A stretch of DNA of 64,000 nucleotides from Yersinia frederiksenii ATCC 33641 (GCF_000754805.1 NZ_KN150731.1:1506492-1570491); one strand, 5' to 3'; numbered from the stretch's first letter, positions 10,184 to 19,576 are shown. Made by a program: numbers and translations. The notes: generated by a model not told the origin, from the sequence alone.

Positions 10184-11927
10184 AAGTTAGCTCCTTGCTT
10201 AGGGTAAGTGGAAAGGTTAGCGTCACTTGCAACCCCATATTACCATTGGGGGCAATATGGTTACGTAATGATAGATTCCCGCCCTGACTGCTGAGCAGTC
10301 GTTGGCAAATAACCAATCCCAGGCCGAGGCCGTCACTCTTTGTGGAGTGAAACGGCGTAAAGGGTTGGTTGAGTTGTTCAGCAGTTAAGCCGCCAGCATC
10401 ATCTTGCAAGGCCAGTACCGTGTCGTCGGCTTGTTGCTGGGCACTAAACCACAACTGACGGGCACCGGCCTGCAAACTGTTGGTTATCAGATTACACAAA
10501 ATCTGATCCAGCAGTGTGGGAGGTAAATGCAGGTTTATATGGGGTTCGATATGGGTGTGTAACTGGCAAGGTGGCTGATGCTGCTCTGCCCCTAATAACT
10601 GCCAGAGGTGCAGCAGCAGTTCATGCAACGGCGGGTTTACCTTGAGGTTGTGGGAGGCGGGTGATGGTGCTTTTCCTGCCCATAGGCGCAGGTTGGCAAT
10701 GGTATCGGCACCGCGCTGGGCCTGTTTGCTAATTTGCGCCATAACCGGCAGCAATGGATGGTCGGCTTGTTCCCTTTGCAGGCGAATGGCACAGCCATCG
10801 GCATAGTGCTGAATGGCACTGAGCGGTTGATTCAGTTCATGGGCAAATCCTGAGGCCATTTCCCCCAGAATACTCAGGCGTTGAGCCTGTTCCAAGGCAC
10901 CTTCTCTAATACGCAGTTGTTGATGTAATTGCTCTAACTGGCGGCTGCGGCGACGCACCAAATAAGCGACCCAAATATGATTGGCTCCCAGCAACAATAA
11001 AGCCAGAGTGATAGCGGCAATCAATAGCCGATGTTGTTGTGCCCAGTCGATAATTTGCTGCCAAACGTGTGGCTGCTGTGGGTGTTGATTCACTGCGCGC
11101 AACAGACTTTCCACCTGACTGGTCGATGAGGCCGCTCCCCATTGTGGGGCTTGGCGATTCACAGGATTGAGTAAAACCCGCGTCACATTATCGGCGAGTT
11201 GATCAGGGATGTGTGCTAGCGCAGCAAATGACCAATTTGGATATAATTCCGTGCTGGTAAGGCAGGGGATAGTTGACTGCTTTGCCAGTAATGGCCGAAA
11301 GTCGCTGGCATGGACTAGCCCTTCGGCTTGCATATCTTCCAGTAAGCAGGTGGGGATGATGGCGGCAGAAATTGCGCGGTCGCGCAGGAGATAGACCAAA
11401 GCATCAACCGGGAAACCGGTAAAATGTAACTGAAAGTCTTGATCGGGTTGTAGCCCCACATCACGTAACGCTTTGTATCCCAATAAATAACCGCCGAACG
11501 CTTCGGGGGAAACGGCACCAACGCGCTTGCCGATAAGCGCCTGCGGCGAATGAATATCACTGTCTTTACGTACCAAAATCACACTGCCAATCACATTGCG
11601 GCTGGTGCCATCCGGTTCATGACTTGAGCGCAAAGAGACCAGCCAGCGTAGAGGATAGTGATTATCAATCTGCACATATTGCGCCGGGTTGGTGAGCAGA
11701 AAATCAATTTGATGCTGCGCTACAGCGCTCTTCATCGCAGATAAGTCCAGTGGCAATAACTGAAAATGCTGCTGCGGTAATTGCTGATTCAGACTATCGA
11801 CAAGCGGCTGCCAATGGGCTTGTGCCTGTGCATCTCCGCGTAATGCCAAAACGCCAATCGTCCAATCACGGGCATGAGCGGTAGAAGCACACAACCACAG
11901 CATTATCGCCAGCACTCTGAAGTTCAT
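10161..11927 (-). CDS. ttrS: Tetrathionate sensor histidine kinase TtrS
   Basis: A membrane sensor kinase of 588 residues that detects tetrathionate in the periplasm. It has a signal peptide/first segment (1-19), a PhnD-like periplasmic binding domain (about 20-290), a membrane segment (301-325), and a cytoplasmic kinase with the H-box His363 (GFAHELNQPLSAI), an N-box (NLITNSLQAGA) and G-boxes (DDAGGL; GLGLGLVICQRLL). It partners TtrR, with which it overlaps by 23 bases. The 150-base gap to ttrB upstream is a shared divergent control region. Confidence 0.93.
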   Translation of the reverse strand: MNFRVLAIMLWLCASTAHARDWTIGVLALRGDAQAQAHWQPLVDSLNQQLPQQHFQLLPLDLSAMKSAVAQHQIDFLLTNPAQYVQIDNHYPLRWLVSLRSSHEPDGTSRNVIGSVILVRKDSDIHSPQALIGKRVGAVSPEAFGGYLLGYKALRDVGLQPDQDFQLHFTGFPVDALVYLLRDRAISAAIIPTCLLEDMQAEGLVHASDFRPLLAKQSTIPCLTSTELYPNWSFAALAHIPDQLADNVTRVLLNPVNRQAPQWGAASSTSQVESLLRAVNQHPQQPHVWQQIIDWAQQHRLLIAAITLALLLLGANHIWVAYLVRRRSRQLEQLHQQLRIREGALEQAQRLSILGEMASGFAHELNQPLSAIQHYADGCAIRLQREQADHPLLPVMAQISKQAQRGADTIANLRLWAGKAPSPASHNLKVNPPLHELLLHLWQLLGAEQHQPPCQLHTHIEPHINLHLPPTLLDQILCNLITNSLQAGARQLWFSAQQQADDTVLALQDDAGGLTAEQLNQPFTPFHSTKSDGLGLGLVICQRLLSSQGGNLSLRNHIAPNGNMGLQVTLTFPLTLSKELTFVSDSSG

Positions 11928-11964
11928 GCATGTTCCTTTTTATGATCCCGATCGCGGTGCGCAA

Positions 11965-11978
11965 TTGTCCTGGATCAA
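11965..11978 (+). promoter_or_regulatory. FNR-like site in the ttrS-ttrB divergent region
   Basis: TTGTC-CTGG-ATCAA matches the FNR consensus TTGAT-N4-ATCAA at 8 of 10 defined positions, with a perfect right half. Its centre is about 106 bases before the ttrB start codon. Salmonella ttrBCA is FNR-dependent, so the site is expected here. Confidence 0.55.
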
Positions 11979-11979
11979 G

Positions 11980-12006
11980 TCCCTAAAGGGAATGTGGAAA
12001 ACCACA
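11980..12006. promoter_or_regulatory. Adjacent short inverted repeats, candidate TtrR operator
   Basis: Two short dyads lie next to each other, just after the FNR-like site: TCCCT-AA-AGGGA (11980-11991) and TGTGG-AAAA-CCACA (11993-12006). They sit 70-100 bases before the ttrB start, where an activator such as TtrR could bind. The link to TtrR is inference. Confidence 0.35.
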
Positions 12007-12077
12007 ATAGGGCTTCTGTTTATCAATTTCTACAATCCCTTTACCAAGAAGATTCTTATTAGAAAGATGAGAAGAAA

Positions 12078-12812
12078 ATGGATCAAGGGAAAAGAGCATT
12101 TCTACAGAAACTGGGCGTATTAACTGCAGGAGCGGCGCTGGTACCACTGGCAGATGCTGGCTGGCAGATGGAGCCGGTGCGAAAACACGGTGATATCACA
12201 CGGCGCTATGCCATGTTGATTGATTTGCGCCGTTGCATTGGTTGCCAAGCCTGTACAGTCAGTTGCGCCATTGAAAACCAACTGCCGCAAGGTCAGTTCC
12301 GTACCACAGTCAATCAGTATCAAATAGCACTGTCTGGTGCTGAAAGTGTGACTAACGTACTGCTACCTCGCCTGTGCAATCACTGTGATAACCCACCTTG
12401 TGTGCCAGTTTGCCCGGTGCAAGCCACCTATCAGAGGCAAGATGGCATTGTGGTTATCGACAATACCCGCTGCGTGGGCTGTGCCTATTGTGTGCAGGCT
12501 TGCCCTTATGAAGCGCGATTTATCAACCACAGCACCCAAACTGCGGATAAATGCACTTTTTGTGTTCATCGTCTTGATGCCGGGCTATTACCTGCTTGTG
12601 TGGAGTCCTGCGTCGGCGGGGCGAGAATTATTGGTGACTTACGTGATGGCAACAGCACATTACGTAAAATGCTGCTAGAGCATGCTGTTGATATCAAAGT
12701 GTTGAAACCGGAACAAGGTACCCTGCCGCAGGTGTTTTACCTCGGATTAGATGAGGTATTTACCCGCCCATTACAGGGCCAACCCGCACTCTGGCAGGAG
12801 GTCCACCTATGA
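12078..12812 (+). CDS. ttrB: Tetrathionate reductase iron-sulfur subunit TtrB
   Basis: The electron-transfer subunit of periplasmic tetrathionate reductase, carrying electrons from TtrC to TtrA. Over 244 residues it shows four ferredoxin-type Cys groups (CIGCQACTVSC; CNHCDNPPCVPVCPV; CVGCAYCVQACPY; CTFC with PACVESC), as in PhsB/NrfC-type subunits. The N-terminus is a Tat-like signal with K5-R6 in place of the double Arg (GKRAFLQKLG), the same unusual Lys-Arg pair known for Salmonella TtrB. The start has AGAAGAAA upstream. It is first gene of ttrBCA, and its stop overlaps the ttrC start as ATGA. Confidence 0.95.
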   Translation: MDQGKRAFLQKLGVLTAGAALVPLADAGWQMEPVRKHGDITRRYAMLIDLRRCIGCQACTVSCAIENQLPQGQFRTTVNQYQIALSGAESVTNVLLPRLCNHCDNPPCVPVCPVQATYQRQDGIVVIDNTRCVGCAYCVQACPYEARFINHSTQTADKCTFCVHRLDAGLLPACVESCVGGARIIGDLRDGNSTLRKMLLEHAVDIKVLKPEQGTLPQVFYLGLDEVFTRPLQGQPALWQEVHL

Positions 12813-13858
12813 TCCGCGAAATTTTAGCTCGCCCACAAGATATCGCCTGGCTGCCGTGGGCGGTACAGTATTTCTTCTTTATTGGCTTAGCCTGCGGGGC
12901 GGTATTATTTGCCGGGGGGCAGCGGATGCTTGCACTCCGGGGAGCATTATCCGCGCAACAAAGCCAACTGGAGTTCGCCGCGCTGATGCTGGCAGTCACT
13001 GCGGTGGTGGTTGCGCCATTGGCACTTAATGCGGACCTTCACCAACCCGCTCGTGTCTGGCATTTTTATGCCCACTTTACCCCATGGTCGTGGATGTCAT
13101 GGGGTTCCCTCTTTTTGCCGCTGTTTAGCCTCTGTGTCGTGGGTTATTTTCTGGCACTGATTTACAGCCGGCTGAAAGCAAAACCGTTGCCAGGGTTACT
13201 CAACGGATTGGCGCTGCTTTGCGCGCTTTCTGCTATCAGTATTTTGCTTTATACCGGCCGCGAGGTATCGATATTACGCGCCCAGCCACTGTGGTTCAGT
13301 TTGTGGCTACCTGTGTTTATTTTCCTGACGGCTTGTCAGGCCATCCCGCCCTTGTTGGCAATGTGGTTATGGCGTGAGCCGCAATATCAACCCTCACTGG
13401 CAGGTTGGCAATTCACAAACTTAGCGCTACTGGCGCTGGTCACTCTGCTGTGGGCCAGTGGTGATAATCCTTCAGCACAAGCTTTACGTCATTGGGCAAT
13501 TCAGTCCCCACTTATCGCCGCATTCCCACTCATATTGTGGCTGGCATTGTTCGGGCTGGCCTTATTGATGTGGACCAAGAGATTACCGGTCTCCGTGGTG
13601 GCGATACAGGTCGTAGCCGCCTTGACGTTGTGCTGGTCGGTACGCTGGTTGTTGCTGATGCAGACGCAGACATTGCCTAAATACAACGTGTTAGCCAATC
13701 CTTATTCCTTGCCGTTTGGCAGCGAAGGATTGCTGGCAATTATCGGCACTTTCGGATTATGGATCGCAGCAATCATTGCTATCCGTGAAGGTGTCAGATG
13801 GCTTGAGCAAAAAGTATCAGGCACAAACCGAGCTGAAGAGGAAATACATCATGGCTAA
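12809..13858 (+). CDS. ttrC: Tetrathionate reductase membrane subunit TtrC
   Basis: An NrfD/PsrC-type integral membrane protein of 349 residues with about nine hydrophobic segments. It anchors the TtrAB complex and oxidises quinol in the inner membrane. It starts inside the last codons of ttrB (ATGA overlap) behind a very good AGGAGGT, and its last eight bases overlap the start of ttrA. The motifs NADLHQPARVWHFYAHFTPW (split: NADLHQPARVW, HFYAHFTPW) and the late Arg/Trp-rich loops are typical of the family. Confidence 0.92.
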   Translation: MIREILARPQDIAWLPWAVQYFFFIGLACGAVLFAGGQRMLALRGALSAQQSQLEFAALMLAVTAVVVAPLALNADLHQPARVWHFYAHFTPWSWMSWGSLFLPLFSLCVVGYFLALIYSRLKAKPLPGLLNGLALLCALSAISILLYTGREVSILRAQPLWFSLWLPVFIFLTACQAIPPLLAMWLWREPQYQPSLAGWQFTNLALLALVTLLWASGDNPSAQALRHWAIQSPLIAAFPLILWLALFGLALLMWTKRLPVSVVAIQVVAALTLCWSVRWLLLMQTQTLPKYNVLANPYSLPFGSEGLLAIIGTFGLWIAAIIAIREGVRWLEQKVSGTNRAEEEIHHG

Positions 13859-16800
13859 GTCCACACGGCGTCAATGGTTAAAAGGCAGTCTGGCTTTGGG
13901 AGGCGTGGTGGCCTTCGGGGCCAGCTACCATGCAGTGGCGCGTAAGACACTGGCCGGATTGGTGGACGGTAGTGCTGGAAAGCTCACTCTTGACCCGATC
14001 AGTGCTAATGCCTTGCCGCCTGAAGGAATAATTGGCCAGCAATGGCAAGCCAACCCGCAACAGGCGGTTTCGATGACTCAGTGTTTCGGCTGCTGGACAC
14101 TGTGCGGCTTGCGAGTGCGCGTTGATACTCAACAGAATAAAATCTTGCGCATTGCTGGTAACCCTTATCATCCATTATCTCATGATCATCATTTCCCTTA
14201 TCAGTTACCCCTGAGTGAGGCACTGCAACGTTTGGGTGGCGAGCAAGGTCTGGCTGGGCGTTCAACCGCCTGTGCCAGAGGTGCTACTTTGCTGGAGGGG
14301 GTCGATAGCCCGTATCGCATCACTGAGCCGATGAAGCGGGTTGGGCCACGGGGCAGTGGTCAATGGCAGCGCATTAGCTTTGAGCAATTAGTTGCCGAGG
14401 TCACTGAAGGCGGTGATTTATTCGGCGAGGGGCCAGTGGAGGGGCTGCGGGCGATCCGCGATTTAGTCACCCCCATAGATGTGAAACAGCCATCGCTCGG
14501 GCCGAAAGCGAATCAGTTGCTGGTAACCAATGCCGGTGATGATGGGCGCGATGCTTTTATCAAGCGCTTTGCCAATCAGGCATTCGGTACCAAAAACCTT
14601 GGCAGCCACGGTGCCTATTGCGGGTTGGCTTATCGCGCCGGTTCTGGCGCGCTGATGGGGGATTTAGACAAAAATGCGCATGTTAAGCCCGATTGGGATA
14701 ACGTGCGTTTTGCGCTATTTCTTGGCACGTCACCGGCACAATCGGGTAACCCATTTAAACGTCAGGGGCGCCAGTTAGCTAATGCCCGCCAGCGCGATGA
14801 TTTTAATTATGTCGTCGTCGCGCCTGCTTTGCCGCTCACCACTACTCTGGCTAATCAGCATAACCGTTGGGTGCCAGTACTGCCCGGCACTGATGCGGCG
14901 CTGGCGATGGGGATGATCCACTGGATTATCGAACAAAATCGTTTTAATCACGATTATCTGGCACTGTCCGGCGAGGCTGCGATGCAAGCCGCTGGTGAGC
15001 GCAGTTGGACCAATGCCAGTCACTTGGTTATCACCACCGAAACGCATCCACTGGCAGGGCAGTTTCTGCGAGCCAGCCAACTGAGTGGCGAGCCAGTGGC
15101 GGAGGGAGAAGAAAGCCCAATATTAGTCCAAGTGGCTGATGGTACCTTACAACCGGCAGCACAAACGCTACAGGCGGATCTGTTTGTCACGCGGCAAGTC
15201 ACTTTGCATGATGGGCAAAGTGTTGATGTGCAATCGGGCATGGCATGCTTGCAGCAAGCCGCCGACCGTTTTTCACTGGCGCAATACAGTCAACAATGCG
15301 GAGTACCGGAGGCCACGATTATCGGCTTGGCGCGTGAGTTTACCGCTTATCAGCGTCAGGCTGCGGTGATTTCTCATGGCGGCATGATGGGCGGCAATGG
15401 GTTTTACACCACTTGGGCTGTCATGATGCTGAATGCAATGATTGGCAACCTGAACCTGAAGGGCGGAGTCTCTGTCGGCGGGGGTAAATTTGATGGCTTT
15501 GCTGACGGGCCGCGCTATCAACTGGCAACCTTCAGCGGCATGGTGAAGCCAAAAGGTTTGCCGTTATCGCGCAGTAAGCAGCCTTATGAACAATCAGAGG
15601 AGTATCAGCAAAAAATTCGGCAAGGCCAGCCGGGTTATCCCGCTCGTGGGCCGTGGTATCCCTTTGTCGGCGGGCAATTGACTGAACAGTTAGCCCCAGC
15701 ACTGGCCGATTACCCTTATCCATTGAAAGCCTGGATAAGCCATATGACTAATCCGCTATATGGGGTCGCGGGGCTGCGTAATTTGATTGAGGAAAAACTG
15801 CAAGACCCACGTCAGTTACCCCTGTTTGTCGCCATTGATGCTTTTATGAATGAAACCACCGCCTTGGCGGACTACATCGTGCCGGATACCCACAATTTCG
15901 AGAGCTGGGGATTCAGTGCACCATGGGCTGGTGTGTTAGTAAAAGCCAGTACCGCTCGTTGGCCGGTAGTGGAGTCGCGCACAGCCCGTACCGCGCAAGG
16001 CGAGCCGGTGGCAATGGAAAGCTTCTTGATTGCGGTCGCTAAAGCTTTGCAATTACCGGGGTTTGGTGCCAATGCGATGCAAGATAGTCAGGGTCAGTAT
16101 TTGCCACTGGATCGGGCAGAAGATTATTACTTACGGGCGGCGGCGAATATTGCTTATGGTGGTGAAAAACCATTGCCACCGGCGGCGGATGATGAGCTGC
16201 GGCTAACGGGGGTGGATCGTTTATGGCCCGCGTTGCAACAGAGTTTACATGCTGATGAGCAGCGCCGGGTGGCATATTTGCTGGCCCGTGGCGGGCGCTT
16301 TGCCCCTTACGAGAAAAGTTGGAATGGCGATGCCACTGGGCCGCAGTGGAAGAAACCACTGCAAATCTGGAATGAGAATGTGGCGAAACATCACCATGCC
16401 ATTACCGGAGAGCGCTATAGCGGCTGCCCGACTTGGTATCCTCCTCGTTTGGCTGATGGCTCGGATGTATTTGAACATTACCCGGCAAAGGACTGGCCAC
16501 TGCGCTTGATGTCGTTTAAATCCCATCTGATGAGCAGTTCTACCGCGATGATCGAGCGCTTACGTGCAGTCAAAGCGACTAATTTGGTGGCGATCAATCC
16601 GTCTGATGCCAGTCGCTATGGGATTCAACATGGTGATGTGGTGCAACTGATGACACCGGGGGGCCAGATGGAGGTTCAGGTCAGTGTATTGGATGGCGTT
16701 ATGCCGGGGGTTGTTGCTATTGAGCATGGTTATGGACATCGTGAAATGGGGGCCAGAATTCATACACTGGATGGGGTAAAAATGGCGGCAGACCCGCGCA

Positions 16801-16934
16801 TTGGTCAGGGAACCAATTTGAATGATTTAGGTTTTACCGATCCTACGCGCCAAGTTCCTAACACTTGGCTAGATTGGGTGAGTGGCGCGGCGGTTCGGCA
16901 GGGGTTACCGGCCAAATTACAACTGATAAGCTAA
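13851..16934 (+). CDS. ttrA: Tetrathionate reductase catalytic subunit TtrA
   Basis: The molybdopterin-guanine-dinucleotide subunit that reduces tetrathionate to thiosulfate in the periplasm. The 1027-residue product starts at 13851 (GAGGAAATACATC upstream), not at the longer open frame from 13716. Residues 6-7 are the twin Arg of a Tat signal (STRRQWLKG). A Cys cluster for a [4Fe-4S] centre follows (CFGCWTLC with CARGA), then a Cys in SHGAYCGLAYRAG at the place of the metal ligand in this DMSO-reductase-family group, and a C-terminal MGD-binding domain. Salmonella TtrA is of similar length. It is last in ttrBCA and is followed by a hairpin. Confidence 0.94.
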   Translation: MAKSTRRQWLKGSLALGGVVAFGASYHAVARKTLAGLVDGSAGKLTLDPISANALPPEGIIGQQWQANPQQAVSMTQCFGCWTLCGLRVRVDTQQNKILRIAGNPYHPLSHDHHFPYQLPLSEALQRLGGEQGLAGRSTACARGATLLEGVDSPYRITEPMKRVGPRGSGQWQRISFEQLVAEVTEGGDLFGEGPVEGLRAIRDLVTPIDVKQPSLGPKANQLLVTNAGDDGRDAFIKRFANQAFGTKNLGSHGAYCGLAYRAGSGALMGDLDKNAHVKPDWDNVRFALFLGTSPAQSGNPFKRQGRQLANARQRDDFNYVVVAPALPLTTTLANQHNRWVPVLPGTDAALAMGMIHWIIEQNRFNHDYLALSGEAAMQAAGERSWTNASHLVITTETHPLAGQFLRASQLSGEPVAEGEESPILVQVADGTLQPAAQTLQADLFVTRQVTLHDGQSVDVQSGMACLQQAADRFSLAQYSQQCGVPEATIIGLAREFTAYQRQAAVISHGGMMGGNGFYTTWAVMMLNAMIGNLNLKGGVSVGGGKFDGFADGPRYQLATFSGMVKPKGLPLSRSKQPYEQSEEYQQKIRQGQPGYPARGPWYPFVGGQLTEQLAPALADYPYPLKAWISHMTNPLYGVAGLRNLIEEKLQDPRQLPLFVAIDAFMNETTALADYIVPDTHNFESWGFSAPWAGVLVKASTARWPVVESRTARTAQGEPVAMESFLIAVAKALQLPGFGANAMQDSQGQYLPLDRAEDYYLRAAANIAYGGEKPLPPAADDELRLTGVDRLWPALQQSLHADEQRRVAYLLARGGRFAPYEKSWNGDATGPQWKKPLQIWNENVAKHHHAITGERYSGCPTWYPPRLADGSDVFEHYPAKDWPLRLMSFKSHLMSSSTAMIERLRAVKATNLVAINPSDASRYGIQHGDVVQLMTPGGQMEVQVSVLDGVMPGVVAIEHGYGHREMGARIHTLDGVKMAADPRIGQGTNLNDLGFTDPTRQVPNTWLDWVSGAAVRQGLPAKLQLIS

Positions 16935-16993
16935 TGCATATAAGCCTCTAGTCGGGCGGCGGCATCGAGTGGTGGTTTTGTCATAAATGTGTA

Positions 16994-17029
16994 TAAATCC
17001 CTCGCGGTTAAAGAGGGATTTATTATTTC
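16994..17029 (+). terminator. Hairpin terminator after ttrA
   Basis: TAAATCCCTC and GAGGGATTTA form a perfect ten-base stem around a nine-base loop, followed by a weak T-rich tail (TTATTT). It is 60 bases after ttrA. Confidence 0.7.
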
Positions 17030-17089
17030 TAAATCAGGATGTTTTCAGTGTATAAATTAGCGATGCTAATAATTATGGGAAAACAGCCA

Positions 17090-17254
17090 ATGTCAGTGGC
17101 AAAACTCAGTGCAAGTTTGCTGGCGCTTGGCGGTCTGTTAGGCTATATCGGTGCCAATTGGCAGAGCAAATCGTTACTGATTGCTGCCGCAATTGCCCTG
17201 TTTGCAGGGGTTATTGCCTCCGGTTTTACTGATCGCGCTCCTCGTGGCAAATAG
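17090..17254 (+). CDS. Small hydrophobic protein of unknown function
   Basis: A 54-codon frame with two hydrophobic stretches (about 8-22 and 27-45) separated by a short polar turn (GANWQSKS) and a basic tail, as in small two-span membrane proteins. The start at 17090 is preferred because GGGA lies about eight bases before it; an in-frame ATG at 17039 would give 71 residues without a clear ribosome site. The 3' end overlaps the 3' end of the convergent exporter gene by 29 bases. I do not recognise it. It lies after the ttrA terminator, so a separate promoter would be needed. It could be a chance frame, though its residue pattern is protein-like. Confidence 0.5.
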   Translation: MSVAKLSASLLALGGLLGYIGANWQSKSLLIAAAIALFAGVIASGFTDRAPRGK

Positions 17255-18227
17255 TCCCTGAGGCTTTAAAAACCGCTCGGTGGCCAATGAACGGTGCGAT
17301 ACTGTGCACAATCATTCCCACCATCACTAACCCTATTCCTAGCAGCGATAACCCCGTCGGCAGTGGGGCTGCCAGCCAAAGCATCTCACCAAGCAAAGCA
17401 AACAGAACTTCACCGGATTGGGTGGCTTCCACCGCCGCCAGTTTAGAATAATCTTTTTTAACCAGATTGGTGGCGGCAAAAAATAGCAAAGTGGCGATAA
17501 CACCAGAGAACAGCGCGACCAACAAGGATTGGTTGATTTGTGCCGATGACGGCCAACCGACCTGTGACCAACCGTAATACGACAACAACAACCAGAAAGG
17601 CAAACTAGCGAGTGTCATGTTAAGCACCCGCTGTAAGGTATCCACATCACCTTGGCAGATATCCATCATTTTGCGATTACCTAATGGATACATAAATGCC
17701 GCCAATGTTACTGGCAAAATGCACCATAAAGCCTGTTGTAGACTGAGTGTTTGTGCATGTTGCCACTGCATTAATGCGACACCGAGGAGAATTAATAGTG
17801 ACCAGCGCAGGTGCTTAAAGGGGATTCTTCCCCGCACCCGTTGTAGACCATCAGGGGTAGAGATTGATTGCTTAAAGAATGGAATCAGTAAAGAGCCCGC
17901 AATAATGGTCATTTGCCAGGAGCCGGCAACTAACCAGCCTTCGCCATAAGATCCTGCCAGACTAAGTGGGGCATAAAACAGCCCGAAACCGACCGTGCTC
18001 CACAGCAGATAGCCCGGCCAATATTGGTATAAATGGCGCAGACTTGGTACTAGCTGGCCGCGCAGCAATACCAATAACAACAGCATGGGAGCCATAAAAA
18101 TAAAACGTAGTGCGGCGCTCCAAACCCAACTCCCACCGCCGAGATCCATGGCGCGATTAAGAATAAAAGTAAAAGCAAAAAACAACGAAGCGGCAAGGCC
18201 ATAACAAATCGCGCGCATTATTTTCAC
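17226..18227 (-). CDS. Multidrug resistance efflux transporter family protein (DMT superfamily)
   Basis: A 333-residue inner-membrane protein with about ten hydrophobic segments, of the EmrE-like/EamA drug-metabolite transporter superfamily. The N-terminal GLAASLFFAFTFILNRAM and the repeated layout of five segments plus five suggest an internal duplication as in the family. KLAAVEATQSGEVLFALLGE in the second half is typical of the end of the DMT repeat. The substrate is unknown. It is transcribed toward ttrA and is not part of E. coli gene order, so it may have entered with the ttr block. Confidence 0.8.
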   Translation of the reverse strand: MKIMRAICYGLAASLFFAFTFILNRAMDLGGGSWVWSAALRFIFMAPMLLLLVLLRGQLVPSLRHLYQYWPGYLLWSTVGFGLFYAPLSLAGSYGEGWLVAGSWQMTIIAGSLLIPFFKQSISTPDGLQRVRGRIPFKHLRWSLLILLGVALMQWQHAQTLSLQQALWCILPVTLAAFMYPLGNRKMMDICQGDVDTLQRVLNMTLASLPFWLLLSYYGWSQVGWPSSAQINQSLLVALFSGVIATLLFFAATNLVKKDYSKLAAVEATQSGEVLFALLGEMLWLAAPLPTGLSLLGIGLVMVGMIVHSIAPFIGHRAVFKASGTICHEERDQ

Positions 18228-18485
18228 TCATTAGCGCTGAAAGGAATAAAACAGGAATATCGGTAATTACCATTGGCGTCAAGTTTTGCCCCACAGCAAA
18301 AAACGTCAAAGATGTGCCATGGCGTTGTTTCGGGTATTATATGCGCCGCACGGGGTGACCGGTGCCAAAATATCAATTCTATTGCGCGATGATTTACCGT
18401 GGTTAGCTGTTTACGTAGTTACGTAACCCATTGAGCAGTAATAAACTATTATCAGTAACCTCTCTGAAAAACAGGAACGTACACC

Positions 18486-19553
18486 ATGCCAGTGTTACAT
18501 AACCGAATTTCTAATGAGGAACTTAAAGCGCGCATGTTGGCTGAAACCGAACCGCGTACCACAGTTTCTTTTTATAAATATTTCACATTGGAAGATGCGA
18601 AAACCTTCCGTGATAACCTCTATAGCCAATTCGTTAAACTCGGTGTCTTTGGCCGGGTTTATGTGGCCAAAGAGGGGATCAATGCACAAATTAGCGTACC
18701 GGCTAATCGCTACGACGAATTTAAAGTTGCACTATTTGCGTCACACCCAGCATTGGATCAAGTGCGGCTGAATGTTGCTCATGAAGATGACGGTAAGTCA
18801 TTTTGGGTGCTGCGGATGAAAGTTCGCGAACGTATTGTGGCTGATGGTATCGATGATGATAGTTTCGATCCCAGTAATGTCGGGCATTATCTGAAGGCCG
18901 ATCAGGTTAATCAGATGATTGATGATCCTGATACCTTGTTTGTAGACATGCGCAATCATTATGAATACGAAGTGGGCCATTTCGAAAACGCGATAGAAGT
19001 GCCTTCAGATACCTTCCGTGAGCAGCTGCCTATGGCAGTTGATATGCTCCAACATGACAAAGATAAGAATATTGTTATGTATTGCACCGGAGGTATTCGC
19101 TGCGAAAAAGCCAGCGCGTATATGCTGCATAATGGCTTTAAAAATGTCTATCACGTTGAAGGTGGGATTATTGAATATGCCCGCAAAGCCAAAGAACAGG
19201 GGTTGCCGCTAAAGTTTATTGGTAAAAACTTTGTGTTTGATGAGCGTATGGGAGAGCGGATCTCTGAGGATGTGATTGCGCATTGCCATCAGTGTGGAAC
19301 TGCATGTGATGCGCACACTAACTGTAAGAATGATGGTTGCCACTTACTGTTTATTCAGTGCCCAAATTGTGCGGTAAAATTTGAAGGTTGTTGTAGCCAG
19401 ATTTGCCAGGAAGAATTGAAGCTACCACAGGAAGAACAACGTTCTCGCCGGGCTGGTCGTGAAAATGGTATTAAGATTTTTAATAAATCGAAGGGATTAC
19501 TGCAAACAACAATGCATATTCCAATGCCAGATAGCAGTTCAGATAAAAAATAA
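18486..19553 (+). CDS. trhO: tRNA uridine(34) hydroxylase TrhO
   Basis: Oxygen-dependent enzyme that hydroxylates U34 of certain tRNAs to 5-hydroxyuridine, the first step to cmo5U/mcmo5U. The 355-residue protein has an N-terminal acylphosphatase-like domain (about 1-120), a rhodanese domain (about 145-245) with Cys200 in [10 protein letters not shown], and a Cys-rich C-terminal part ([26 protein letters not shown]). This matches E. coli YceA. The start is preceded by CAGGAACG. It is a single-gene unit ending in a terminator. Confidence 0.95.
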   Translation: MPVLHNRISNEELKARMLAETEPRTTVSFYKYFTLEDAKTFRDNLYSQFVKLGVFGRVYVAKEGINAQISVPANRYDEFKVALFASHPALDQVRLNVAHEDDGKSFWVLRMKVRERIVADGIDDDSFDPSNVGHYLKADQVNQMIDDPDTLFVDMRNHYEYEVGHFENAIEVPSDTFREQLPMAVDMLQHDKDKNIVMYCTGGIRCEKASAYMLHNGFKNVYHVEGGIIEYARKAKEQGLPLKFIGKNFVFDERMGERISEDVIAHCHQCGTACDAHTNCKNDGCHLLFIQCPNCAVKFEGCCSQICQEELKLPQEEQRSRRAGRENGIKIFNKSKGLLQTTMHIPMPDSSSDKK

Positions 19554-19576
19554 TCATAGCGAAAGTTCTCTGTATT

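Noticed and set aside
11926-12123. 65-codon plus-strand frame in the ttrS-ttrB gap
   Set aside because: It crosses the divergent promoter and overlaps ttrB in another frame; translation is not protein-like.
13716-13850. Upstream extension of the ttrA frame
   Set aside because: It overlaps ttrC, and only the ATG at 13851 gives a Tat signal directly at the N-terminus.
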